Under the pieces are notes generated by a model. That model was not told the DNA's origin and made no database searches. It saw nothing but the letters and a program-made list of their open reading frames with translations. Below are positions 25,761-34,877 of a stretch of DNA of 64,000 bases, one piece after another; positions within the stretch are counted from its first letter, which is position 1, and each line of letters starts with the position of its first letter. Origin of the DNA: Eubacterium sp. (GTDB lineage Bacteria; Bacillota; Clostridia; Lachnospirales; Lachnospiraceae); contig JAILAR010000106.1 of assembly GCA_024681515.1 (NCBI GenBank), forward strand, positions 1 through 64,000, written 5' to 3'. The translations under genes and the position numbers were made by a program.

Positions 25761-28700
25761 ATGGTAAATGGGAAGATCGCGCTCCTGCTTGGACAGGCAG
25801 ATGAGGGCTATCAGCAGAATTTTATACGGGGTGTGATGCGGCAGGCATTTGCCGACGGATTTGAGGTATATGTTTTTTCCATGTACATCAAATATCAGAA
25901 CACAAAGGAACGGGAGATCGGGGACTCCAATATTTATAATCTGATCCCCTGGGATTCCTTTGATGCGGCGATCCTGCTTTCGGATACGATCCAGACCCCT
26001 GATGTGGAGAAGAAGCTTCAGGAGCATATCCATGAAGTATTCCAGGGGCCGGTAGTTTGTGTTGATACGGACAGCGATTATTTTATGAATTACTGGACTG
26101 ACGGTTATCAGTCAGTCTATCAGCTGGTATCGCACATGATCGACGTGCATGGAGCGAAGGATATTGCATTTCTGACGGGACGAAGGCACCATAAGCACTC
26201 CCTGCGTCGGGCCGCGGCTTATCGTGCGGCTATGCAGGATCACGGACTTGAGGTGGATGAGGAACGTCGGATCCTTTACGGAGATTTCTGGTATACCAGT
26301 GGAAGCTGGGCAGCAGAGACGCTGCTGAGGGAGAAGGGACGGATGCCCCAGGCTATCGTGTGTGCAAATGATCAGATGGCCATCGGTGTGGCTGAGACTC
26401 TGGAGAAGAACGGCGTCCGGATCCCGGAGGATGTGCTTATTGCCGGATATGGTGCTACGGAGGAAGGAATGCTCAGTCCGAAATCCCTGACTTCGGCCCA
26501 GGTACCTGCGGAGTATTACGGTGTCTATTCGGTACGGACCATAGAGCAGATGCTCGCGGGGGTGGAAACCTCCAAGCCGGATTACAGACCGGAACTTTTC
26601 CTGGGAGAAAGCTGCGGATGTCATGATGTTGTGGATATCCTTCGGGGGCATAAGCGTGAAAAATGGACCTCGAACTCTTCGGATGAAGGATATTACTCGA
26701 TCCATAATACGTTGCTGGATGATATGCTCCGGTGTGATAATCTGGATGATTTCCTCGGACATGTCTATGAGAATCTGTATCAGATCCATGATCTGGAACG
26801 GTTTGATCTGTTCCTGAATGATCTCTGGATGAAGCCGGAAGACATGATGACCAGAGAATTTCCGAAGAAAGGGTATTCGGATATCATGCTGCATGCCATT
26901 CACTACGAGGCAGTGGATGCAACGCATGGATGGGCAGGAACGAAGAACATCTGTCAGAGTGAGAAGTTGATTCCGGATGTGGACCGCAGTACACCGAGAG
27001 GATACATTTTTACTCCGGTATTTGTAGAGGATGTCTGCTTTGGCTATGCCATGATCAGCTTCGGAAACCAGCCCCGCAGCTATGATGAGGTCTATCGGCT
27101 GTGGATCCGGTCTCTGGCAAGGGGGCTTGAGGAACTTCGCAGGAAGGTGCTCATGCAGGTTCTGGAGATCCGTGTAGCCGGACTGGAACGGCAGAAGTTC
27201 CAGAGTACATCTGTAACCTCCGAGGAGCAGGAAGCAGGCGACGGACTTACGGAAGAAGAACTGCAGGATCGCATGGAAGTGGAGCGGATCCTTGACAATA
27301 ATCTGTTCAAATATCATTTTCAGCCCATCGTTCGCGTGAAGGACGGCGAGATCTATTCGTACGAAGCGCTGATGCGATCGAAAACGGACAAGATGATCTC
27401 GCCGCTGGAGATCATCCGTCATGCTACCGCATTGGACCGTCTGGTGGATATTGAAAAATATACGTTCCTGAATGTGCTTCGAATCCTGGAAGATAATCCG
27501 GAGGTCTTTGAAGGAAGAAGACTTTTCATCAACAGTATCCCCGGTTGCTGGATCCCGGAAGAGGATCTGAAGAAGGTTCGTTCCATGATCAAGGATAATC
27601 CGGGCACGGTGGTGGTGGAACTGACGGAGCAGGCAGAGATCGCAGAGTCCGATATCAATCAGCTGAAGCGGGATCTTCGCCAGTTGGGTGCGGGTATCGC
27701 GGTCGATGACTATGGAACCGGATATTCCAATATCAGTAACCTTCTCCGGTATATGCCGGACGTGGTAAAGATCGACCGGTCCCTGCTGACCGATATTCAT
27801 AACAGCACACAGAAGCAGCATTTCGTAAGAGATGCCATCGAATTCTGTCACAGTAACAATATCCTGGCGCTGGCCGAGGGTGTGGAGACCTCGGAAGAAC
27901 TGCATGAGGTGATCCGCCTCGGTGCAGACCTGATCCAGGGATACTATACGGGACGTCCGTCCGAAGAGATCAAAACTGCCATCGACGGAAATATCAAGGA
28001 CGAGATCGCCCGCTATTACCGCGAGGTAGTGGAGGGAACGGGAGAGAAGGAATTCATTGCGGGACGCATCAACCGGATCTCCGTCAGCAATCTGGTGCGG
28101 GATCACAAGACCACCATCGTTATCGGAGATAAAGACGCTACATTCCGCGACATTACCATCGTAGGTATGCCGGGTCTGACCCATGCGCTGAACATTGAGA
28201 TCCTGGAAGGCTATGACGGCAGAGTTACGTTGGAAAATGTGGTCCTGACCAGTATGAAGAAGAGACCTTGCATCCGTCTTGCGGATAATGTGAATCTGAC
28301 ACTTCGCCTCATAGGCCTGAACCGTCTGATGGACGGCGGTATCCTGGTTCCGGAATCCTCCTGCCTGAATGTGGAAGGCGCAGGAAGCCTGACGGTGAAG
28401 ATCGACGGTACCGGAGGATACGGGATCGGCAACCTGCCGGATTCCAGACACGGAGACATTTCCTTCTATCAGGATGGGGATATCCGCCTGGATCTGAACG
28501 GGAAGCATGTGGTGGGTATCGGTTCCGGCCAGGGCGGAAATATCGCGATCCATCGCGGAAAGTATGATATTTATCTGAACGGTGATGAGACCGTGGGCAT
28601 CGGTGCGGTAGACGGAGATTCCAATCTGGAGATCCATGACTGCGAGGCAACGGTGGATCTTGCCGTGGACAGCGGCGTCTGCATCGGAAGCGTACATCAG

Positions 28701-29102
28701 AATGCCAGCGTGAAGATCTGGAGCTCTCTGGCAAAATGTAATATTGCCGGGAAGCGGATCACGGCAGTGGGAACCATTGACGGTGCCCAGGCGAAGGTGG
28801 ACGTTCACGACATGGGGTTGATACTGAATGTAAACGGCGACCTGACCTCCGGGATCGGAAGCCTCTGCGGCAAGTCGGCACTGAAGGTTGTAAACGGTTC
28901 CTTCCGTTATACTGGTTCCGGACTGGAAGCATACTGCTACGGAGGGCAGACGGAAGATACGGATCTCTATGTGGCAAATGCGGATGTGAGTGTGGATATC
29001 AGTACGGAGATGGGTGCGGTTACAAAGGCACCGAAGGAAAAACAGGCCTTCCATTACGGAAGAAACCGCGTTCTTCTGAACGGATATCCGGTGGAAGATT
29101 GA
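25761..29102 (+). CDS. LacI/PBP1-like sensor - EAL phosphodiesterase - C-terminal beta-helix-like domain
   Basis: AIVCANDQMAIGVAETLEKNGVRIPEDVLIAGYG sensor; EAL motifs SYEALMRS, VVVELTEQ, AVDDYGTGYSN, VKIDRSLL, ALAEGVET, GYYTGRPS; about 350-aa tail of GGNIAIHRGKYDIYLNGDETVGIGAVDGDSNLEIHDC-type repeats. Confidence 0.85.
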   Translation: MVNGKIALLLGQADEGYQQNFIRGVMRQAFADGFEVYVFSMYIKYQNTKEREIGDSNIYNLIPWDSFDAAILLSDTIQTPDVEKKLQEHIHEVFQGPVVCVDTDSDYFMNYWTDGYQSVYQLVSHMIDVHGAKDIAFLTGRRHHKHSLRRAAAYRAAMQDHGLEVDEERRILYGDFWYTSGSWAAETLLREKGRMPQAIVCANDQMAIGVAETLEKNGVRIPEDVLIAGYGATEEGMLSPKSLTSAQVPAEYYGVYSVRTIEQMLAGVETSKPDYRPELFLGESCGCHDVVDILRGHKREKWTSNSSDEGYYSIHNTLLDDMLRCDNLDDFLGHVYENLYQIHDLERFDLFLNDLWMKPEDMMTREFPKKGYSDIMLHAIHYEAVDATHGWAGTKNICQSEKLIPDVDRSTPRGYIFTPVFVEDVCFGYAMISFGNQPRSYDEVYRLWIRSLARGLEELRRKVLMQVLEIRVAGLERQKFQSTSVTSEEQEAGDGLTEEELQDRMEVERILDNNLFKYHFQPIVRVKDGEIYSYEALMRSKTDKMISPLEIIRHATALDRLVDIEKYTFLNVLRILEDNPEVFEGRRLFINSIPGCWIPEEDLKKVRSMIKDNPGTVVVELTEQAEIAESDINQLKRDLRQLGAGIAVDDYGTGYSNISNLLRYMPDVVKIDRSLLTDIHNSTQKQHFVRDAIEFCHSNNILALAEGVETSEELHEVIRLGADLIQGYYTGRPSEEIKTAIDGNIKDEIARYYREVVEGTGEKEFIAGRINRISVSNLVRDHKTTIVIGDKDATFRDITIVGMPGLTHALNIEILEGYDGRVTLENVVLTSMKKRPCIRLADNVNLTLRLIGLNRLMDGGILVPESSCLNVEGAGSLTVKIDGTGGYGIGNLPDSRHGDISFYQDGDIRLDLNGKHVVGIGSGQGGNIAIHRGKYDIYLNGDETVGIGAVDGDSNLEIHDCEATVDLAVDSGVCIGSVHQNASVKIWSSLAKCNIAGKRITAVGTIDGAQAKVDVHDMGLILNVNGDLTSGIGSLCGKSALKVVNGSFRYTGSGLEAYCYGGQTEDTDLYVANADVSVDISTEMGAVTKAPKEKQAFHYGRNRVLLNGYPVED

Positions 29103-29139
29103 TTTAGATTGAATTAGTGGAATCCCATGTGGAGGGCGT

Positions 29140-29820
29140 ATGAAATACAAATGTCCCTGCTGCGGATATTTTACCCTGGAAGAGAAGCCCGGGCATTATG
29201 AGGTTTGCCCGGTCTGCTTCTGGGAAGATGATCCGAAGGCCAAAGAAGCACCGAAGATCGCCTTTGGTGCAAATCAAATGAGTCTTGCGGAAGCACGGAG
29301 GAATTTTCTGGAGATCGGTGCATGCGAACCGGACGCTTTGAAGTCGGTTCGGGATCCATTGGAAGAAGAGATCAATCCGGCCTCCAAGCTTGAGTGTGTC
29401 CGTGCCACGAGGCTTTGGCAGAAGGCGGGGGCGTATTATGTAAGGATCCAGGCAAATAACCAACGATACGGTATCGACCTTGCAACGGAGTTTGACGAAC
29501 ATGACACGGAGGAAACCTGTTATGTGGTCCTTCTGGATCAGGGATTTCCCGTTGCGACCTGTCGGATGTTCAAGTGCAGCGAGGGATATATCGAGCTGGG
29601 CCGGGTGGTGGTGCTGCCGGATTATGAGCGCCGCGGGCTTGCAACCCGTCTGCTGTCTGAGGCAGAAGCCTGGGCAAAGGAAATGGGTTATAAACGGGTT
29701 GTGATCGAGGCCAGAACCGTTCTGGAGACTTTTTACGAAAAGCGGGGATATATCCTGCTGGCAAAGCATCCCGTTCGCAGGGAACCCTTTGACTGTGTGC
29801 AGATGGGCAAGAATCTGTAA
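29140..29820 (+). CDS. Cysteine-rich CPCC domain fused to GNAT N-acetyltransferase
   Basis: N-terminal YKCPCCGYFTLEEKPGHYEVCPVCFWEDDP (CPCC family); C-terminal ELGRVVVLPDYERRGLATRLLSEAEAWAKEMGYKRVVIEA...FYEKRGY (GNAT). Confidence 0.85.
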   Translation: MKYKCPCCGYFTLEEKPGHYEVCPVCFWEDDPKAKEAPKIAFGANQMSLAEARRNFLEIGACEPDALKSVRDPLEEEINPASKLECVRATRLWQKAGAYYVRIQANNQRYGIDLATEFDEHDTEETCYVVLLDQGFPVATCRMFKCSEGYIELGRVVVLPDYERRGLATRLLSEAEAWAKEMGYKRVVIEARTVLETFYEKRGYILLAKHPVRREPFDCVQMGKNL

Positions 29821-29829
29821 TTAATAATA

Positions 29830-30004
29830 TGATGATAGGGTCAAAAGGTCCGAGCGACGCGCCTCAGCGGTCGCTTGAGACCTTAATTGACCCGCCGAAC
29901 ACGAATGACGAGAGCCGTGAGTGTTCCCGCAGCACATTGCACACGTAGTATGCGTGCTGCGGATCATCAGCTGGGGGCAAAATACCTTTTGACCCCAGCA
30001 TCAT
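29830..30004 (+). other. Multi-hairpin intergenic element with mutually exclusive pairings
   Basis: Hairpins 29838-29893, 29897-29926, 29928-29961, 29970-29999; the outer arms 29831-29849 and 29984-30002 are also complementary to each other. Confidence 0.65.
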
Positions 30005-30023
30005 AATATAGGTGATTCATTTG

Positions 30024-30044
30024 CGGCGGCCGATCAGGCCGCCG
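30024..30044. other. Short perfect palindromic hairpin
   Basis: CGGCGGCC-gatca-GGCCGCCG, followed by TATAAT-like sequence. Confidence 0.5.
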
Positions 30045-30079
30045 AAAACTATAATAGGGACTATGGAGGAACAAACATT

Positions 30080-30649
30080 TTGAATTCGGGAAAAAATCAA
30101 CTTATGAAGATCTGTCTCATCTTGGTAGGGGTCATGCTGCTGCTGATGGGACTTCTTTATCTTCTGACCCGTGGACTTGGGGAAGAAGAGGGTTTGGCCG
30201 AGACCGGTACCACGGTGTCTGTGGGGACGGAGGCTTCCGGCAGTGCAGGAGGAAGCACTGAGGCGGCATCGAGCGAGGCAGCGCAGACTGAGGCGGCATT
30301 GAGCGAGGCGGCGCAGACCGAGGCAGTATCGAGCGAGGCGGCGCGGACTGAGGCGGCATCTTCCGAAACAAAGACCGAGATCACCTACTGGTTCCGTACA
30401 AAAGCTCAGCGTGACCAGCATTACGAAAAACACGGAAAAGAGATGGGTTTTGCCTCTGCGGAAGATTATTTACGTGCGGCAAACGAAGTGGTAAAAGATC
30501 CTTCAAGTTTACATAAGATTGAAAAAGAGGACGGAGACGATGTTTATTACCGCGAAGCGGACAATGCGTTCGTGATCGTTTCCACGGACGGCTATATTCG
30601 GACGTTCTTTTATCCGAGCGGCGGAAAATCCTATTACGACAGGCAGTGA
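30080..30649 (+). CDS. Single-TM anchored protein with small C-terminal domain resembling polymorphic-toxin RNase domains
   Basis: TTG start; TM segment; S/E/A repeat; C-terminus FRTKAQRDQHYEKHGKEMGFASAEDYLRAANEVVKDPSSLHKIEKEDGDDVYYREADNAFVIVSTDGYIRTFF. Confidence 0.6.
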   Translation: MNSGKNQLMKICLILVGVMLLLMGLLYLLTRGLGEEEGLAETGTTVSVGTEASGSAGGSTEAASSEAAQTEAALSEAAQTEAVSSEAARTEAASSETKTEITYWFRTKAQRDQHYEKHGKEMGFASAEDYLRAANEVVKDPSSLHKIEKEDGDDVYYREADNAFVIVSTDGYIRTFFYPSGGKSYYDRQ

Positions 30650-30752
30650 TCACACCTATTTGTAAATGATTGTTTATTTGACACAGATTCCATAGTTATG
30701 TACTATCGTAACGTGGAATATTTCCAAGATAACAGATAGAGAGGACGATTTA

Positions 30753-33700
30753 ATGCTTTCGAAATTCAGTGTAAAAAGGCCGTTTACCGTCCTGGTCGGG
30801 GTCGTTCTGATCCTGGTCCTGGGGTATGTGGCTTACGGAAAAATGACCGCGGATCTGCTCCCCAACATGAGCTTTCCCTACGTGATCATCATTACGACGG
30901 ATATGGGCGCCAGCCCGGAGGAAGTGGAGTCTGACGTAACGGCCAAGCTGGAGGCAAGCCTTGCCACCACATCGAATCTGAAGACGCTTCAATCCATGTC
31001 ACGGAACAGTGTATCCATTGTGATCCTGGAATATGAGCAGACGGCGAATATGGACTCCACCATGATCGAGATCCAGCAGAAACTGGATCAGACGAAGGCG
31101 GGCTTCACGGATCGCGTGGGTTCCCCCATGATCATGCAGATCAATCCGAATATGCTTCCTATCATGGTAGCGGCTGTCGGCGTAGAGGATATGGAGCCGA
31201 CAGAGGTGACGACCTATGTTGAGAACAGCATTATCCCGCAGCTGGAGAGTATAGAGGGCGTAGCTTCGGTTACTGCTTCCGGCGGGATCACGGAGACACT
31301 TCAGGTGTCTCTGAATCAGGATAAGATCGACAAGCTGAATGAGAGAGTTCTCGGTGAGATCCGCGACCAGTTTAAAGAAGCGGAGGATGAGATTCAGAAG
31401 AATAAGGATGAGCTGGAAAGCGGAAAGAACAAGCTGGAAAGCGGAAAACAGACGCTGGCAGATCAGATCAGTGCCGGTGAAACGGAGCTGAATACCCGGA
31501 AGATCCAGCTGTATACCTCGGAAGCGGAAATGAACCGTCAGCTGGTGGGACTGCAATCCACGCAGCAGAGCATGGAAGAAGCGACCAAGATGCTGAACCA
31601 GACCATGGAAGGAGCAAAGCAGCTGCAGGACGGTATCGAGCAGCTGGATGCAGGTATCGTAGAAATGAAGGGTGTTCAGGATTCTCTGGCGCCGCTTGCG
31701 CTTCTCTCGGATGAGGAGCTTCAGGCAGCTACCGGTATGGACCGTGCTACCTATGAGGCACAGATGGCAGAGCTGGCAGGAAAGATTGCGGCGGCTGAAG
31801 CGCAGCGCGCGGCGCTTCAGACCCAGCTGGATAACCTGAACAGCCGGATCGCTGTGGCAGGACAGTCATTTTCGCAGTATGGTCTGGACATAAAGACCGT
31901 AGATGATCTCCCGGCGGCCATCGAAACACTGGAACAGAGCAAGGCTCAGGTGGCAGTGGGGATCGCTACCATTCAGGAGGCGCAGAAACAGGTGGAAGCC
32001 GGAAAGGCAACCATCGATGAGGCACTGACGGCCCTCAGCAAAAATGAGATCCTGGGGTCTCTTCAGATCAGTGATGCGTCCACACAGCTGATCACAGGTG
32101 CGGCTGCACTGGAAACCGCACAGCAGACCATTGACAAGACCAAGGCGGATGCCGAGGCCAAGGCGGACATTAATTCCGTACTTTCTGCTGACGTGATCCG
32201 TCAGCTGCTGGTGGCACAGAACTTTGATATGCCGGCAGGATATATCACCGAGGAGAACGGTCAGTTCCTGATCAAGGTCGGCGAATCCATCAAGACCGTG
32301 GAGGATCTTGAGAATCTGGTACTGATCGATCTCGGCATGGACAGTATCGGTAAGGTATATCTTACGGATATCGCGGATGTGGAGATCCAAAGCAATGCGG
32401 ACTCTACCTATGCGAAGATAGACGGAAAACCGGGCATGCTCCTCAGCTTTGAGAAGCAGACAGGATATGCCACCGGCGATGTGACGGATCTGATCCTGGC
32501 AAAGTTCGGGAGTCTGGAGAAGAATGAGACACAGAAGGTGCATTTCTCGACACTGATGGATCAGGGTATCTATATCGATATCATCGTGAAGTCCATCCTG
32601 ATGAACATGCTGGTGGGTGCGGGACTTGCGATCCTGGTGCTGCTGATCTTCCTCAGAGATTTCAGACCAACACTCATCATTGCCTGTGCGATCCCGCTTT
32701 CGGTCATCTTCGCCATCGTGCTGATGTACTTCTCCAATATCTCGCTGAATATCATTTCCATGTCGGGACTTGCGCTCGGTATCGGTATGTTGGTGGATAA
32801 CTCCATCGTAGTAATTGAAAATATCTTCCGTCTGCACCGTCTGGGTATGCCCATCAAGAAGGCCTGCGTGAACGGCGCGAGTCAGGTGGCGGCGGCCATT
32901 ACGTCCTCTACGTTAACTACGGTCTGCGTATTTGCGCCGATCATTTTCACGGAGGGTATTACAAGGCAGCTGTTCGTGGACATGGGTCTGACCATTCTGT
33001 ACACGCTGGGGGCCAGCCTTCTGGTTGCACTCACACTGGTTCCGGCCATGGCGCAGGGCGTCCTTCGGCGGCCGAAGGAGGTTCGCCAGGGCCTGTTCGA
33101 CAAGTTCCTGAATGTATACGGAAAGTTCCTCCGGAAGACGCTCCGGATGAAATGGCTGGTGTTCCTGCTGGCTGTCGGTATGCTGATGCTCAGCATCTGG
33201 CTGTCCCTTCGGAACGGAACCGCATTTATGCCGGAAATGACTTCTACGCAGGTGACGGTTACCCTGTCTGCTCCGGAGGAGGAGACTCGTGAATTTGAGG
33301 AAATGACTGGCTATGCGGACACGTTAATGGCAAATCTGGAAGGTGTGGATGACATCGAGACCATCGGTGCCATGACCGGTTCCGGTACGATGCTGGCCAG
33401 CATGGGCGGTGTCAGCATGGGCAACGGCAGTTCCGGCAGCACTAATACAAGTACGAAAGTAACGATGTATATCGTGCTGAAGAATGACTCCACCATTTCC
33501 AATGAGGATATCGAGCAGAAGATCCTGGATGCGGCAAAAGATCTGAACTGTGATGTAAATGTCAATACCCAGATGATGGACATGAGCATGCTGTATGGTT
33601 CCGGTGTGTCCATCCAGATCCGGGGACGTGATCTGAGTGTGCTGCAGGATCTGGCGCGTCAGATGGGTGACGAGTTGGAGAAGATCGACGGCGTGACAGG

Positions 33701-34817
33701 CGTGAACAATGGTCTTCGCAATATGGAGCATGAAGTCTATGTATCCGTAGATAAGGAGAAGGCTGCTAAGTACGGTATGACCGTAGCGCAGGTCTTCCAG
33801 CTGATCTATGTGAAGACGGCGGAGACCCAGCCCTCCATGAAGCTGTCGACCGCGACAAAAGATTATGATGTGTATGTCAATTCGGCGGAGCAGGCCAATA
33901 TGAGCCGCGAGGAGCTGTCGAAGATGACATTTACCTATAAGGATCCGAAGACCGGCGATGAGACCGAGGTGAAGCTGACGGAGGTGGCGACCATCACCGA
34001 GCGTGAAGAACTGGCCATCATCAACCGGGAAGCACAGACCAGATACATCAATGTTACCGCAAAGGTGGAAGACGGTTATAACATCGGACTTGTGGGAAAT
34101 GATGTGGAAAAGGCCATTAAAAAGATCGATGTACCGGAGGGCTACCTCATCAAAATGGGTGGCGAAAATGAGGCGATCAATGATGCCATGAGCCAGCTGC
34201 TGCTGATGCTCCTGCTGGCCGTGATCCTGATCTATCTGGTCATGGTGGCCCAGTTCCAGAGTCTGCTGTCGCCGTTTATCATCATGTTTACCATTCCGCT
34301 GGCATTTACGGGAGGCTTCCTGGCTCTGTGGATGTCCGGAAATGTAGTCTCCGTTATCGCGCTGATCGGTTTCGTCATGCTGGCAGGTGTCATCGTTAAT
34401 AACGGTATCGTGCTTGTGGATTATGTAAACCAGCTTCGGAGAGAAGGTCTTTCAAAGAAGGACGCTATCGTAGAGTCCGCAAAGACGCGCCTTCGTCCGG
34501 TACTGATGACCGCACTGACCACGATCATTTCCATGTCTACCATGGCGATCGGTATGGGACGCGGTACCGAAATGGCACAGCCTATGGCCATCGTTGTTGT
34601 AGGTGGTCTGGTCTACGGTACGCTGCTGACGCTGGTGGTGGTTCCGTGTCTGTATGACGCCATGAACCGTGAGAAGGATATGCGGGAAGAGGATATCGAA
34701 CTCGTGAAGGAGCCGGAGGATGCGGAGTTTGCGGAAGAATCGGATGTGGTAATGAGTGAAGCGGTTCCTGTTTCGCTGACGGGCGCCACGCAGCAGACAA
34801 CGCCCCCGATTCAGTAG
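30753..34817 (+). CDS. RND-family efflux transporter permease with long coiled-coil insertion
   Basis: SVKRPFTVLVGVVLILVLG, LLPNMSFPYVIIIT, GASPEEVE, LALGIGMLVDNSIVVIENI, repeated C-terminal RND motifs; K/E/Q-rich coiled coil in first periplasmic loop. Confidence 0.92.
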   Translation: MLSKFSVKRPFTVLVGVVLILVLGYVAYGKMTADLLPNMSFPYVIIITTDMGASPEEVESDVTAKLEASLATTSNLKTLQSMSRNSVSIVILEYEQTANMDSTMIEIQQKLDQTKAGFTDRVGSPMIMQINPNMLPIMVAAVGVEDMEPTEVTTYVENSIIPQLESIEGVASVTASGGITETLQVSLNQDKIDKLNERVLGEIRDQFKEAEDEIQKNKDELESGKNKLESGKQTLADQISAGETELNTRKIQLYTSEAEMNRQLVGLQSTQQSMEEATKMLNQTMEGAKQLQDGIEQLDAGIVEMKGVQDSLAPLALLSDEELQAATGMDRATYEAQMAELAGKIAAAEAQRAALQTQLDNLNSRIAVAGQSFSQYGLDIKTVDDLPAAIETLEQSKAQVAVGIATIQEAQKQVEAGKATIDEALTALSKNEILGSLQISDASTQLITGAAALETAQQTIDKTKADAEAKADINSVLSADVIRQLLVAQNFDMPAGYITEENGQFLIKVGESIKTVEDLENLVLIDLGMDSIGKVYLTDIADVEIQSNADSTYAKIDGKPGMLLSFEKQTGYATGDVTDLILAKFGSLEKNETQKVHFSTLMDQGIYIDIIVKSILMNMLVGAGLAILVLLIFLRDFRPTLIIACAIPLSVIFAIVLMYFSNISLNIISMSGLALGIGMLVDNSIVVIENIFRLHRLGMPIKKACVNGASQVAAAITSSTLTTVCVFAPIIFTEGITRQLFVDMGLTILYTLGASLLVALTLVPAMAQGVLRRPKEVRQGLFDKFLNVYGKFLRKTLRMKWLVFLLAVGMLMLSIWLSLRNGTAFMPEMTSTQVTVTLSAPEEETREFEEMTGYADTLMANLEGVDDIETIGAMTGSGTMLASMGGVSMGNGSSGSTNTSTKVTMYIVLKNDSTISNEDIEQKILDAAKDLNCDVNVNTQMMDMSMLYGSGVSIQIRGRDLSVLQDLARQMGDELEKIDGVTGVNNGLRNMEHEVYVSVDKEKAAKYGMTVAQVFQLIYVKTAETQPSMKLSTATKDYDVYVNSAEQANMSREELSKMTFTYKDPKTGDETEVKLTEVATITEREELAIINREAQTRYINVTAKVEDGYNIGLVGNDVEKAIKKIDVPEGYLIKMGGENEAINDAMSQLLLMLLLAVILIYLVMVAQFQSLLSPFIIMFTIPLAFTGGFLALWMSGNVVSVIALIGFVMLAGVIVNNGIVLVDYVNQLRREGLSKKDAIVESAKTRLRPVLMTALTTIISMSTMAIGMGRGTEMAQPMAIVVVGGLVYGTLLTLVVVPCLYDAMNREKDMREEDIELVKEPEDAEFAEESDVVMSEAVPVSLTGATQQTTPPIQ

Positions 34818-34831
34818 AGAATGAAAAAATG

Positions 34832-34860
34832 CAAGGCAGGGGAACACCCTGCCTTGTTTT
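34832..34860 (+). terminator. Rho-independent terminator
   Basis: CAAGGCAGGG-gaaca-CCCTGCCTTGTTTT. Confidence 0.8.
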
Positions 34861-34877
34861 ACAAAGGAGAGAAGTGT

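Noticed and set aside
26112-29150. 1012-aa minus-strand ORF opposite the sensor-EAL gene
   Set aside because: Antisense artefact; plus strand has full EAL motifs and consistent codon structure.
34821-34877. N-terminal extension of the NUDIX ORF (MKKCKAGEHPALFYKGEKC)
   Set aside because: It is the translation of the upstream terminator hairpin; ATG at 34878 has a good RBS.
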